Shown here piece by piece: positions 11,531 through 24,772 of a stretch of DNA of 64,000 nucleotides. The translations under genes were made by a program, and so were the position numbers. The stretch lies in NCBI GenBank assembly GCA_039000515.1, contig JBCFYV010000012.1:8240287-8304286 (forward strand), read 5' to 3'. The notes under the pieces were generated by a model. That model was not told the origin of the DNA. It ran no database searches and saw only the letters and a list, made by a program, of their open reading frames with translations. Origin of the DNA: Timema cristinae. Its lineage: Eukaryota; Arthropoda; Insecta; Phasmatodea; Timematidae. Within the stretch, counting starts at the first letter, position 1. Each line of letters starts with the position of its first letter.

Positions 11531-11669
11531 GGCTCAGTACTCGTCGCGATAACCTTCGTGTGACCAATTGAAGACGCGAAGCGCGTAACTCTAACGGACA
11601 CTGCGCCATATTGAGTCTCGAAAAACTCGTTAGCACACACTGCGAAGGTGAACGCAACTGGCGTAAGGT

Positions 11670-14600
11670 TCAAAGTTTTAAATAAAAATAATTACAAAAC
11701 ATAGAAACTACAGATGCGTTCAGTTCTCATAAAGAATGAAGCATGGGGCTATGTGAGTGGAACAATCGCGAAGCCAGAAGTGGTTGTAGCCGAGCCAGTG
11801 ACGATTGAAGTCAAACGACGGTGGAGATAAGCCGACCTGAAGGCACAATCCGACATAGTGCTCGCCATGAACCCGTCGGAAATAAAACAGACTAAGGGCT
11901 GTGAAACCTCACGAGCAATTTGGGAAAAATTAGAGGAAATATATATCAGTCCAAAGGGCTGGCACGGAAGGTTGCTTTGTTGACTAACTTGATGTCATTG
12001 AAATTACAAGATGGCGGCAACATGCATGAACACTCTCGGTGTTTCTTCGACACGGTGGATAGGTTGGCAGAACTTGAAGTTGACATTAATCAAAAGTTGT
12101 TGGCAGTCATGTTTTTGCGCAGCCTACCGGAGAGCTACGAAAACTTTCGTTGAGCCATGTCGTCATGTGGCGCATTACCGCCTTTGGAGATGCTTCGAAT
12201 CAAAGTTACAGAGGAATTCGACGCGTGTAATGAAACGAGCCTGAACTCAGCGCAAAACACAATGTACGCGGGAAAGTCTGCCGGAAGTAATAGATGAGAA
12301 AAGAACAGATGGGAGAAATTGTACAAAGGCTATGGTGCGAAAAAACCCCTCGAAAATGAAGTGTTTTAAGTGCAATGCGATCGGACACCAGGTGAAAAAC
12401 TGTCAGAAGACAAGAAAGTCGAACGAACAATTCGCGAAAAACGTCGAAAGCGTGTGTCTAGCCACGACGGACATGTCCAATAATGGTGCATTTCAAATCG
12501 GAAATAATGCGGGTCATGTTAGCTGGTGTTTTGACAGTGGATGCACGTCTCACATGTGTGGGAGTATCGAGTCGTTTGTACAGATCAGTCGGAACTGCAA
12601 TCACGGAAAGCTAAATCTCGCTAACGAAACCTGCACGGACATCGAAGGAATCGGTACCGTGTCAATCGGGACGAGCGTGAGCGGTAATAAACAGGTGATC
12701 GAATTCAAAGACACATTGTTTGTACCGGACCTACGTGCTAACCTCATTTCGGTCGGGAAAGTTACCGACAAAGGACACAAAGTGATTTTTAGTGAGACAA
12801 AGGCCGATATCATCGGTCAGGATGACAACGGGCTGCTTATCGCGAAACGAGAAAACGGTCTATATTATTTCCCAGAGTTGACCGACCAGGAATGCAGGAA
12901 AATCTCAGGCCTGGTTGACGCCACTATTACTACAAGGAAGAATTCCATTGAGGATTGACATTCTCGCATGGGACATCTTAATGTTAAATCACTACTTGAG
13001 GCTATCAAGATGGGATCGATTCGAGGAATCAACGTCGAGGACATCAACAAAGATTTTCAATGCAGCGTTTGTCTCCAGGCGAAGATGTGTCGCGTTCCAT
13101 TTCCAAAGGTTTCAGAGAGGGTGTAAGTACTGTACGAGCTCATACATTTTGACATTTGTGGTCCAATGCTAGTCGCTTCACACGGAAAGAAGCTCTACTT
13201 TGCTACTTTCATAGACGATTCTTCAGGATGGTGTGAGGTGAGATTCATCGAGCAAAAGAACAAAGTGATGGACGAGTTTGATAGTTTCAGGGCACTCGTG
13301 AGCACCCAAGAGGGAAAGATGGTTAAGTGCTTACAGTTGGATAACGGACGCGAATATGTCAACAAACAGTTTGACGAACTGCTCCAAAAACACGGCATCA
13401 TGAGGCGTTAGACCGCAACTCACAACCCACAGCAAAATGGAGTTGCTGAGAGGAGAAATAGGACACTGATGGAGATGGCACGTTGCCTACTAATTCATTT
13501 CGGACTGCCACCAACCTTTTGGGTGGAGGCCGTCAACACCGCAAACTTCATACGCAATAGGTCACCAACAAGTAAACTAAAGGAAGAACCCCATACGAGG
13601 TTTGGTTCGGGAAACCACCGGGCGTGTTCAGCTTTAGGATCTTTGGGAGCGAAGTCTTCGTCATGGACAGAACGCCGGGCAAGGGGAAGCTGGAAGTAAG
13701 ATCAAAGAAAGGCATCTTCGTATGTTATAGCTCAGAGTCAAAGGCGTAGAGGGTATGGCTACCGGAGCAGAGGAAGATCGAGGTATCCAGAGATGTGATT
13801 TTCATGGACAGGACTACGATCCAGTCATTGAAGAGTTGGGAGGACTTTCTGCCGCAGGACAAGTCCTCAAATTTCTCAGGTTCATCAGTTGATTTTAACA
13901 CCACGAAGATTGAAAATCAACACGTCATGATCAACCTCTCTAATGGTCAAGAATCACATCATCCGATCGAAGAGCCATTACCAGAGGCACGTTACGACGA
14001 ATACGAAGAAGCTGAGGGTTTTCAAGGTTTCCCCCCCAGATGAACCATTGAACGCTGTAAGAAGAGGTCCAGGAAGGCCAAGGGTACTGCGGACTGGACA
14101 TCCTGGAAGACCCCCCAGAGTCTTTGCAATGGCAAATCATATCGTCAAGGACGACTTCATTTTTCTGAGTGAAGTTCCAGTTGCTCGAGCAATAGAAAGT
14201 AAAGATTCAACCAAATGGATGTTGGCCATGGCAAATGAAGTGGAGTCAATTTTCGCAAAGGACACGCGGGATCTGGTTGACAGGTCAAAAGCATCAAGGG
14301 TGATCGGCAGTAGTTTTGTGCTACGAAATAAGTATGGGACAAACGGCGTTCTGGAGAAGCGCAAAGCCAGGATAGTGGCGAAGGTATATGCTCAACAGTA
14401 CGGCAAGGATTTCCACGAGACGTATGTGCTAGTTGCACGCCTAGATTCAATACGGTTGGTTGTTGCATTTGCAGCCCAGAACAATACGCACATACGACAG
14501 TATGATGGGGAAACCGCTTATTTAAAAGGGAAACTGTATTAGGAGGTATTCATGGAGGTACCAGATCGTTTTGAAGAAGTCCTAAAGAACATAGTGAGCG

Positions 14601-15822
14601 ATAAAGGACGCAAGGATCAGACCGTAAGCAGGGCGAGGGCCACACTAGACAAGTTAGCAACAGGTAACAGGGTCTCCTACGTAAAGAAGGCTCTGTACGG
14701 CCTAAGATAAGCTGGTTGTGCCTGGAACAAACGTTCAGATAAAGAGTTGCGCACCATGGGCGTTAAACCCACCAATGGGAACCCGTGTGTTTATATAAGG
14801 CATTGGAACGAAGAGATCATGATCATCATCATCTACGTCGATGACATTCTGATAATATATCGTGACCCCAAAGAAACCACCCGTTTCGGGGACCGTCTTG
14901 GAAATATGTTTGAGATGAAGGATCTGGGTGATTTGAAGCACTGTCTGGAGATGGATTTCTCCAGAAATGTCGATAGCATATTTGTAAGTCAACAGACGTA
15001 CATAAAAACATCCTTCAACACTTTGGTATGTCGGATTGCAAGCCTGTTTCAACCCCACTAGACGTCAGGACGAAGCTGGCAAAGGGTGAGGCATGGTCAA
15101 CTTCAGATGGTGAGAGACCCCCATACCGAGAACTAGTTGGTTGCTTGTTGTATTTGTCAGTGGCTACACATCCGGACATAGCTCATGCAGCAAGTATGTT
15201 AAGTCAATTTTAACAACTGTTTAAACAGTACTCATTTGGGCTTAGCAAAGAGGGTGTTTCGGTACCTCAAGGGCACTGCTGATCAGGTAATCTCATACAA
15301 GCGTGGGGAAAGCTCATTGACGGGCTACGTAGATGCTGACTGGGAGGATCACTTGACGACCAGCGTTCCTTTACAGGATATGTTTTCGTTATGAATGGAG
15401 GCGCGATTGCCTGGGATTCGAGGAAGCAACAGATTGTCGCGCTATCTACCACGGAGGTGGAATACATGGCCCTGAGTGAAGAAGCCAAGGAAGCCGTGCA
15501 CCTTCAGCGTTTCCTGCTCGAGCTTGGAAAGGAGGAATTTGGACCACTTAAACTGCTCAATGACAATTTTGGGGCGCAGAGGCTGGAAACCAATCCTGTC
15601 TTCCATGCACGAACCAAATACATTGACATTCGTCACCATTTTGTACGAGAGACTGTTGAGTCTGGTCAACTTGTGCTGGGACACGTGGCATCGGAGGAGA
15701 TGCCAGCCGATGTATTAACCAAGACTTTGACGAAATCAAAGCATGGGCACTGTGTCGATCTCCTGGGACTGATCAGGGCACCCGATGAGTCTTCAGTTGT
15801 TGTCTCGAGGGGAAGTGTTTAA
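11670..15822 (+). pseudogene. Copia gag-pol polyprotein, inactivated
   Basis: In shifting plus-strand frames, in order: gag (from about 11670; LIKNEAWGYVSGTI, then a long helical region to 12150); a CCHC zinc knuckle at 12362-12403 (CFKCNAIGHQVKNC); the aspartic protease DSG at 12532 within WCFDSGCTSHMC; a GAG-pre-integrase segment (12960-13100); the integrase core (FIDDSSGW near 13210, QLDNGREYVN near 13335, NGVAERRN near 13440 giving the acidic triad); reverse transcriptase (14150-14870) with YVDD at 14834-14845; and RNase H with STTEVEYMALSEEAKEAV and a C-terminal ADVLTKTLTK. Breaks include a TAG in early gag before QMRSVLI, TAG after GIMRR (13409-13411), TAG after YLKGKLY (about 14540), TAA after ALYGLR (about 14708) and several frameshifts. 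It cannot encode a working polyprotein. Confidence 0.93.
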
Positions 15823-16071
15823 GACACTAAGATGCACGATCCAACCACTGCACCAATTATGAAAGGCGCTGCAGTAGCGCGAGAATCGAGAGTTATCCAA
15901 TCACATAGCTTTCACTTTAACAGTTGTTCTTTTTCCTTCAACAAACCGACCGCGTCGTTTTGTTGTCACACTAACCTTTTTTTGTGTTAATTAGCCCACT
16001 AAGTGTATTTGTAGATTGTATGTTCATCTCGGACGTTAATTTTGTGTACTCGACTTTAGCCTTTGCTAGCA
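15816..16071 (+). repeat. Copia 3' LTR
   Basis: Starts TGTTTAAGACAC directly after the purine tract and ends GCTAGCA, followed by the ATAGT duplication. Nearly collinear with the 5' LTR. Confidence 0.93.
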
Positions 16072-16398
16072 ATAGTAATAGCCGATCCTGAAAGCCTGAT
16101 AATATCAGTAATGAGGCGTGCACTTTAAGAAACTGAATAATCTCCCTTTTTAAATTATAAAAGGAGAAGGATTTATTCAAACCAAAACCTAACAAAAAAT
16201 TATATTTGTTTGTCAATCAAATAAATGATATGACACAATTATGCAAACTTTCTGAGAAAGTGCATTGAAGTTTGGATTATTTTTTCAAAAATATGTTTTA
16301 GTAACCAATGTGGAAAAATCATATCTGGCCAGAACTGGTTCACATGGGAAACTATCCTTAAGTAATTTTTCTTTATAAAAACAAACACATTATCTTGT

Positions 16399-16472
16399 TA
16401 ATCACATTAAACACTATTAATATAGTATAAACATTTAATCACATTAAACACTAATAATATAGTATAAACATT
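16399..16472. repeat. 37-bp tandem duplication
   Basis: TAATCACATTAAACACTATT followed by AATATAGTATAAACATT occurs twice in direct succession (period 37), with one base difference (CTATTAAT against CTAATAAT). Confidence 0.9.
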
Positions 16473-16474
16473 TT

Positions 16475-17614
16475 AAACCAAATTGTGGGAATCATTTTAT
16501 TTTGATTAAAAATTTTAATAAACCGGTTATTTGCAAACTGCCCTTAAATTATTTATGCTTGCAACAGATGTTTTTCTTATTTATTAAAAACAATCTAAGA
16601 TACCCATTTTGAATTAAATCTTACCAGATAGCCATTTTGAACCACATCATTGGAGCCATTTAAAAAATATTTCAAATAAAAAAATCATCCATCAGTTAAC
16701 TCCTTTAAAAATAAATTTCCTCTTAAAAAAAGTAAATCTTTTATTTTTCATGTCAAACACTTCTCAGAAACCAATTTAAAACAAAATTATTGAAGTCATT
16801 TTTGAAAAGTATGAATTTTCACACGCACCAATAAAGCACACTTAAACAAATTTTCCTCTAAAACTCCCGAGATATATATTTTAAACAAAATCATTAGAGC
16901 CAATTTTTTAAAAAATATTGTATTTTCAAAAAATTTAATCAAAGGGCTAAGGTCAAAATAAAAAAATACCAACGTTTAGCTATATAACATCTAAATATTA
17001 AGTTTAAACAAAATCCATCAAATTCTTTTAGAGTTAGGCCCAAAAACACATGGTACTGACGGACAAACATAAATTGTAAAATTCACTTTTTGGGTTTGAG
17101 TGCACGTAAAACGTAGATATTCGTCATAATACGAGTATCAAGGTTGAAATTTTCATGATTACAATCCTTTCTCTTTATATATGAAAGTAAAAAAAAATAA
17201 TAAAATAATTAAAAATTAATTTAGATAGAGTTACATTTTGTTATATATGGAAGAAGGTACAGAAAAGAGGAATAGAAAAAACGCATTATAGCTTGTGCCA
17301 ATTAAAAAGGAATACACCTCACACTTTACATTGCTGCCACTGGACCGAATAGGTAAAGGCTATCTTTTTTAGAAAATCAATCGTTACTGCTCAATTCCTC
17401 AACTAAGGTTTCATTCTATTGGAGCTCATCAGGAGGGAGTGTGATGTGCAAAACATGGCTCCCTAAAAATCCTTTAAACATTGGCGACCAATAATTTAAA
17501 TTTTACACTCTACCAACTAATTTTAAACTTCACTAAAAATGTCAGAACTGGAGCCAATAATACCCTTTTCTTGTTTTTTTAATTTATTACCTTTTAAATT
17601 TATATAAAATTATC
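16475..17614. other. No gene seen
   Basis: AT-rich sequence downstream of the receptor exons. On the minus strand an AATAAA lies at 17588-17583, 28 bases past the possible stop of the receptor exon. It could be a polyadenylation signal but is cheap in such AT-rich DNA. Confidence 0.4.
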
Positions 17615-17615
17615 T

Positions 17616-17931
17616 TCAATACAAATTAATTTTACCATCATCCATGCCTTCATCCTTTCTTGACAGACACATTGCCAAGGAAAACTTTCGGCGGCTGATG
17701 TCCGACTCTGAATTTCCGTCATAGTTGGATGTGACACTGATGATTGGGCCACTGCCTCCGCCCTCAGAGCCTATAAGTGGTCGACCACAGTAGCGCCTTG
17801 CCAGAGGGTGAAGTTCCCGTGCAGAGGCTGGTACTGGCTGGATTATGTTTATTGCAGTGGTACTTGTGTGACATGAAGGAGTTGCGCTTCCTGGATTACT
17901 ACTGGTGCTGGGGACCAAACCTGCAAGGTAT
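17616..17931 (-). CDS. GABA-B-R3: GABA-B-like receptor, cytoplasmic tail exon (last supported)
   Basis: Begins at 17931 after CGTCCCTAACAG; its first base completes the GG| left by the exon at 19825, giving a Gly codon. It continues YLAGLVPSTSSNPGSATPS, then a proline/serine-rich tail with RELHPLARRYCGRPLIGSEG and DISRRKFSLAMCLSRKDEG. A nearer AG (CTTGCAG, 17922) would break the frame, so I prefer the upstream one. The frame reaches TGA at 17616-17618 (…DDGKINLY), but GATG|GTAAAA at 17636/17635 is also a usable donor in phase 1, so this may be terminal or internal. The tail is low-complexity and intracellular. There is no domain beyond phosphorylatable serines. Confidence 0.72.
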
Positions 17932-19824
17932 CTGTTAGGGACGAGACATTATGTGGTTAACTATCGCTTGTTGTGTTAAAACAAAACAAGCAGCTTCTGC
18001 ACTCAGCATCACTCGCATTTGAACAGGTATATCTAAAGTGACAATTTGTCAATAATTATGTTTACCTATGCTTTCTGATGTTATTGTTTACATGAGAACA
18101 AGCGGTGACAAAAGAAAACATAGTGTGCACACGAAAGCAACTTGTTTATAGATATTTATAAAAATAATATTCAAACCTTACAAGATTATCACTGTTTCTG
18201 GAAACACAGTGCTTTTACACATTTTGTTCCTTGACCCTAGTTCCTATCTCCTGGCTTTCTGCTCAAGTAGACTACTTCTACCAAATTTCGGATCATAAAG
18301 CTGTTTTAGTTGCTTCTGCGACTTATATTGTACTAGGTGGTTTGTGACCCCATTTGTGGGGTTACATAATCATTAAGAGTTTTTGCATTTTTTATATCTC
18401 GGGGTTAAACTATTTCCTGTACTTCCCCTATTTTTTGGAGGTAATAATTATCCATGTGGAATATTGTAGTCTTATTGTGTAACCTTAGATTTGAGGTGTT
18501 TATTTTTCTGCCAAGCGTCACTAACGTAGTTTTGGAAAATTACTAATTTAGTCAGTTGTTTGGTGAAACTCTCTTACTATGGCCATTATGATTTGAAGTT
18601 GCATGAAACTCACAAGATCCACGGCAATAGGACAAGTCAAGTGAAGGTGAACTACTTAAACCTATTTCCAATCCCATCCCACAGTCCAATTTATTTCTGT
18701 GTTCGTAGCACTGATCCTCCAAAGGTTTAGTTTGTTCTAAATTAACGTGATTAATGCTACTTAGTTTATGTTTTGTACAGTTTCAAATGTTCATTTACAT
18801 TGTTGGTTCAAAAAGACCTACTCAACAATAAGGTAACACACTGGACCAAGCAACAGTGAACAAAACAATAGCTTCTGGCATTTGCTAGGATCCCGATGAA
18901 ACTTCAATCAGTTGACAGAAGTGTTTACACTGAAGGAACATTTGGTTTCTGTTGCTACTTATCAAATTGTGTTTCCTATTTTACTTTGATCTTTACAGGG
19001 CCAAACATTTTAACATTAATTAATTTTTTAAAGTTTAATCTTTAATATTTTCACTTGAATAATAATGATGCAATTTCAAATATTCAGATTTGACCCATTT
19101 CTAGTCTAAAATAGGTTTAAAATGTTATCTTAAGATATTTTCCTTTTAATTGTAATCTACAAATTATATTCACCAATGTAAAACATTTCCACGCTCCATT
19201 TTCATTGACTTACTTTTCTGGCAGTTGAAAAGTTACTAAAATAAAAGTCCCATATTCATTAATATCGTAACAATATTGTCACTTTGACAAGTGAAGCAAA
19301 CTGACTCAACTTTCAAAAGTGGCCACACATAATTGTGAGGCATATTAATACTTTACTAAATTGGTTTTATTTAATTTTTAAACTGTTCTAAAAGCCAACA
19401 TTACCACAATCAGGGTTGTCAATAATTCTTAACACAAATTTCCGTGCGAATTTCATGTTTTCAATAAGGCATTTCGATTTTTCAAACATTTTATTTAGGG
19501 GCATACTGTATAGAATTAAAATTTAATTTGCAGTAAAATTATTCATAAAACTTCATCGTCCCCAATTTCCCAATTAACAAATATTTCAGCACTTTATTAG
19601 TTTTTTTATGCATTTCCTGGTGATTTCCCAAGCTTCGTTTCAGACATAAAAACAGGATTTTCCCATCTTTCTAGGTGTGTGGTAACCCTGACAACTACAA
19701 ATGGTGGTTCAAATACCTAAGATGGGGAGGTACATATTATTTAAAATGCACTAGGCTAGTGTAAGCAATGGCATAAATGGTATCTTATCTTACACCATGC
19801 AACACAAATATAACCTTTCCTCAC
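17932..19824. other. Intron, nothing recognised
   Basis: AT-rich intron between two tail exons. I see no transposon ORF or SINE in it. Confidence 0.5.
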
Positions 19825-20060
19825 CCCATGTGTGTCTTAAGAGCAGAGGCTATTCCGCCTCCCCCTTCGCCTGAAAAGGAGGCTGTTGAAGTCTTCCTAC
19901 TGGACGGTCTACTGCTTCCCAAGAAGTTGAGCAACCTACCCAGAACCCCCAGTTTGCTGGACATAGTGGCATCATCCTCTCTTGAATAAAACCTTGCTCC
20001 GTCGGGCTGTTTCGAAACAGATGAGGATTCATCCAGTTTGGGCTCAGAGCTAAATGTAAC
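19825..20060 (-). CDS. GABA-B-R3: GABA-B-like receptor, cytoplasmic tail exon
   Basis: Acceptor CATCATCAACAG|GTT at 20061/20060, phase 0, matches the phase-0 donor of the exon at 23866. It encodes VTFSSEPKLDESSSVSKQPD, then FYSREDDATMSSKLGVLGRL and a serine/glycine-rich part (SSRPSSRKTSTASFSGEGGG). Donor ATGGG|GTGAGG at 19825/19824 leaves phase 2. The 236-bp length fits these phases (78 codons plus 2). It is intracellular, basic and serine-rich, with several RxxS-type sites. Confidence 0.78.
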
Positions 20061-20453
20061 CTGTTGATGATGGGCTTATTTATGGTTTACAATTTTAAAA
20101 TAGCTTCCATGTTAGAAAAAATAAATTTACTAATCATAATTTTATGCGATACAGAACATATTTAGCTACCTTCAAATGTAGTTGTTAAATTGCACAATTT
20201 ATGTATTACGTTAAAATGGGGATATCTTAGAGTCTCAATAGAATGAACCAAACCAGGTTCCCATCGAACTTTTGAAAACTTCAGCTATACGATACAATTG
20301 GGGAAATTAAAAATAGCTGCGGAGTTTTTAAGTATTTCATTCCTAAATTTTCTTTATTTAATTTCTATCTGAATCATTATTATTACTAATATTGGTACTA
20401 TGTAAAAGGATGTAAATCAAATTATATGGCAACTTTATCTATTGTATTTTCAA

Positions 20454-20604
20454 TTTAATCAAAATTAAATCAATTACTTCCATGACGGAACGTTGGTATG
20501 CTAATCCTATATTCATGGGGTTCAATTGTTTTAATCAAAATTAAATCAATTACTTCCATGACGGAACGTTGGTATGCTAATCCTATATTCATGGGTTCAA
20601 TTGT
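20454..20604. repeat. ~75-bp near-perfect tandem duplication
   Basis: TTTAATCAAAATTAAATCAA continuing through CATGACGGAACGTTGGTATG to CATGGG(G)TTCAATTGT occurs twice in succession (from 20454 and from 20530). The only difference I see is one G in a G run, so the duplication is recent or is an assembly artefact. Confidence 0.92.
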
Positions 20605-20909
20605 TGTTAACCTGTTAATGATGCATAGTATTTGACCCAAGTATAATTTTCACATAATACCTTATTTCAGGCCCGTATCCAGAATTTATGTTCGGTGAGG
20701 AGGGAGGGGGGGGGGGACAGACCCAAAAAAACAATGAGCTAGAAATATTTTACAGCAAAATGATTAATATTTTATTACACTATCATATTTTGTAAAAAAA
20801 ATTGGGAACCACTTAAACTGATAAAAACCTTAATCTCTCTTCCAGTTAACTATAAGTTATATGTGTGAATTGTGAGGTACTGGGATATATATATATCATT
20901 TGAATTGTC

Positions 20910-20911
<2 letters not shown>

Positions 20912-20952
<41 letters not shown>

Positions 20953-20980
20953 TATATATATATATATATATTATATATAC
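20912..20980. repeat. (TA)n microsatellite
   Basis: Almost pure alternating TA with two AATATATT interruptions. Confidence 0.95.
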
Positions 20981-21397
20981 ATACACAAATAATGCAAATA
21001 ATATCTTATATTCTTTACTACATAGCTGATACATATAATAAAATATAGTAACAATCAATTTTTCTACAAATGTACTTTAAAGAACGGAAAAAAGTTACAT
21101 ATTAATTTGTATACATATTTTGGGTATTTATATAATTTTGGTTATAAGTATGACTCAAACTAAATATCAACAATAATCTAATCTATATTTTCACTAAAAA
21201 ACTAAGCTAAAACATTAATGATAAATAAACGAATTACCATGTTTGATTTCAGGCATTACTATTTGAAATTACCTTGGCTTAAACCGATAAAGTATATTCA
21301 GGTGAACTGTACAAAATACATCTTAGGAATGAAGAAATTTGAAAATAACTTACATATTAGTTTTTTATAGTTCAGAAGACCTATTGTAAATACTATA

Positions 21398-21555
<158 letters not shown>

Positions 21556-23865
21556 CCACACCAAACTCCTTTACACGCTTGTATGTAGCTTATCTTTGGT
21601 TAAGTTCACTATAACCTAGCTTAATAAATCATGGTCGTATTTTCCATTTAAAATTTTGAGGATCTAAGATTAAATAATTCTACTTTCCGATTAATGTTTT
21701 ACAGCTTATTAGGTGAAATAAAACAAAATTACTCAACACAATTATTTTAAAATGTATTCAATAGTAGACTATAAAACTGGCTTCAAGTCAACAGACAAAC
21801 ACATTAACACTTATATGCCCAAAGATCTAAACAAGAATCTTGCCAGCAATATTAACAAGGAGAGTGCATAGAAATATACCTTGTGACCTTCATAATAAAT
21901 GCGCGCATACACTAAGTCCCCCCTTTCACCCCAATAACAGAAGTTCCTCCCTCATTTTCCTACCCAAACTCATCCATTCCAATAGGACAGACACACAATA
22001 ACAGTTATTCTTTATTAAAACTTTATTTCTATCTCGTTCGTAACTAGTATTTTTTAAAACACATGTTTCTGATCCTGTAAACCCCCACCTCTTAAATACA
22101 GCCCTGTCCTATCTGATAGCTAATAAAGTTAATAAATATACTTCCATATATTCATACGGTATGTCAAATCTATGACTGTCACTTTTGTTGGCTAATCAAT
22201 AGGCCTACCCATAAAATTACACTAATCACTGGTCAAAGCTGGAGAAGCCGTTTAATGCTACATGACATAATCTAAAGTCATGTTTTGCTTGTAAATGATT
22301 TGTTATCCAAGTATTTCCACACTTGCTACTGAAAGAATTGAACAACACACATTATATGTTTTATAGTAATCTAAATTAAACATTTTTATTATGATTAAAA
22401 TTTAACTTTCAATGAGTTTCATTACTTTGAAAACATGCTTAATTTTGGGGGAGAACTAATATAATTTTAACACTAAATATATATAACAAGGGAACTAGGA
22501 AGAAAAGTCTACGGTCAATACTTTTACGACATAACTGTTACTGAAACTGCAATTAAGATAATCAGTATGTAGACAACAATGTGTAACACAAGATTTAAAT
22601 CCCTATCTCTTGATTGCCTCTTAAGGGAATCAACAGTTTTGTAATTAGAAATTCAAGTACAGTTAGAGCTAAGAGTTAATCAAATAGTTTTAATAAGAAA
22701 TACTTGTCACTGACTAATAGTGTGCATAGTTGTCAGACTTTGTCTTAAATTAGTAGGAAACAAACTTTACTATACCATCTTCATTTAATGCATATAGATA
22801 AAAAAAAATTGCGTCAATTTATTTAACGAATTGGGACAATAAGTATGAAAGCTAAATATTATTTCCTAATTGACTTACTGACTGATAATAGATATAAGAA
22901 ATGGGTTGATGAAAATAAGGGCCAAAGTTCACACTGATTTTAAACTTGAAATCAACATATCCAATTGAGTACTGATTGGTGCTTGGAAAATATGGATAAC
23001 TTTTTAGATAAATCAGATGCAAACTACTGGTATTTATGCATTTTTTTAATAACTACTTAATAATTCTTTCCAGTTAAGGATGGAAAAATAAATGTCAAAC
23101 CCATGTGGTATTTTTTAAGATAGATTGCCTGATAATTAAATTAGTAACCTTTAAACGTAAAATAAGTATATTTTAATTTCACTTTCATATAAAAATATGT
23201 TTAGTTATTGTATTATTTGATGTTCAAATATAAATTTACCAAGAAAAAAAAAGTTCTCTCCACACTGTTGTGAAGTCCTGAATGTACCCATGATCATACA
23301 CAGGTTCGGAACCCCTTCCCCGAGATATGTTTTCAGTTTTCATTAGTTGTGTATTTAAAATATCAATAGGTAAAGTATTTATTCTACAATAACTAAAATT
23401 ACATTAGTAAAATAATTTAGTTTATTTTTTAGCCAATTTTCATAGAAAGGGCCTTTAATAAAATACAAACGTTTTTTGTGGTCAACATTGATATAATTTT
23501 ACTATTTTATTGGTATTGAAAATTGCTTTCAAAAAATACACATATAGATTCTATTACTTGATGTATGGATACTTGAAAGTAGATCCAATATCTTTTCAAG
23601 CTGTCAGATAGGACCTTCCTTAGAAAATAGAATTGTAGCCTGTACTTTTATTCCCCGAGATTTTCCTTGAAAATATAAGGTGACACAAATCAACACTCGC
23701 TTGTCCAAAGGGGTGGTTCCCTTTGGTAAAGGCTTGTCATCAAGCAAGCCGCTAAGGATAGTCAGTTGTGACTGAAGCTGCACCAACACTTCTAATCAAT
23801 CACAAGACTAAAGGGTTGTATGTGAGGAGAGGGAGTTACAAATAAAATTGCCCAATTTAATTCAC

Positions 23866-24009
23866 CTGTCGCCGAATAGTAGAGTTACTGTGATCTGCAG
23901 ATGGCCAGCTGGCCCTCGGGATGACCGGTGGCAGTACTGACAGCAGCAACATTGGCAATCCACTCCCTACAATGTTCCTTTTGCTGTCACCCATTGAGGC
24001 AATGTCACC
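23866..24009 (-). CDS. GABA-B-R3: GABA-B-like receptor, cytoplasmic tail exon with PRASWPS motif
   Basis: Acceptor GGTAATAAG|GGT (24010/24009) and donor CGACAG|GTGAAT (23866/23865) give 144 bp, exactly 48 codons in phase 0. It encodes GDIASMGDSKRNIVGSGLPM, then a hydrophobic stretch and VIPRASWPSADHSNSTIRRQ. I believe the PRASWPS-type motif is conserved in GABA-B tails, from memory of the family. Joining to the next exon (phase 0) works. Joining from the coiled-coil exon (phase 2) does not, since it would reach a stop within 14 codons. A small exon of length 3n+1 between 24010 and 24772, an alternative splice or a sequence error is needed. Confidence 0.75.
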
Positions 24010-24596
24010 CTTATTACCAAAAGACAAACATAACAGTTATAATGAATCACATGCCCATTTTGTGAATTAACACTTGTGGGCGTAATGGACAAAGTAACTA
24101 TAATTATAAATTAATGGATACATTTAAAAACATAATATCTACCTTTCATTAGAGTTTAATAAATTGATGCCTTTATAAAATGTTATAGTTGTTTTTTGAA
24201 CTAAAACTCTCACAAATAATTTGATGATAAATAATACGATTAAACTTTAGGGATGGAACCCTAGAATTCTTAAGAATATTTTAAATACCATCTTTTTGTT
24301 CTTTCAAATTTAGAATTAAAATTATCGGTAGTTCAAAGCCAATATTACTATAGAACAGACTCCACAAACAAATCCCAGTCCATAAATATAACACTAAACT
24401 GAATGTATGTACGTTATAATGAATGCATTATAACAAAATATATACATTTAGTTACTATTATATTTCTTTTCCCTCTTATGTTCATAATTTTTTCCAAAAT
24501 TCAGATTTGTAAAATATTTAGTCCAATTCACCTATATTAATTTTTTGTTGTGTGTGCAGCATCTTTATACCTGTTTGGGATATCCACATATTTACA

Positions 24597-24745
24597 CTGA
24601 TGGGTTAAGGAAGAGGTAGGTAGAATTTAGAAGAAATGTAACCACCTTTGCTTAGGGGAATCATGAGAAACAATTATGGAAAAATGGTGTGTTGGTAGAG
24701 GGATGTTTTGGAGTTCAGACCACACGACCACCGAAGCAAGTTTAA
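24597..24745 (-). mobile_element. SINE family F2, diverged
   Basis: The minus-strand head GGTGGTCGTGTGGTCTGAAC and the body-like part ending TAAATTCTACCTACCTCTTC match F2 loosely. It lacks a tail. Confidence 0.55.
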
Positions 24746-24772
24746 ATATAAATAGACTTCTTATACCCATAC

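Larger units (their letters stand above)
11270..16071 (+). mobile_element. Ty1/Copia LTR retrotransposon, complete in structure, dead
   Basis: Two direct LTRs of about 261 and 256 bp, beginning TGTT and ending GCTAACA/GCTAGCA, bound one gag-pol. The 5-bp sequence ATAGT occurs immediately outside both ends (11265-11269 and 16072-16076), the size of duplication expected for Copia integration. A purine tract (CGAGGGGAAG, to 15815) directly precedes the right LTR. Domain order is gag, zinc knuckle, protease, integrase, RT, RNase H, which identifies Copia rather than Gypsy. The LTRs differ at scattered sites and by small indels, and the coding region has many stops, so the insertion is not recent. 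Confidence 0.95.

Noticed and set aside
23604..23789. Minus-strand open frame before the PRASWPS exon region
   Set aside because: It overlaps an unclassified repeat and has no splice sites in a compatible phase.
24571..24596. 26-bp microexon between coiled-coil and tail exons
   Set aside because: The splice signals are good, but the length does not repair the reading frame. It is kept only as a note in the findings.
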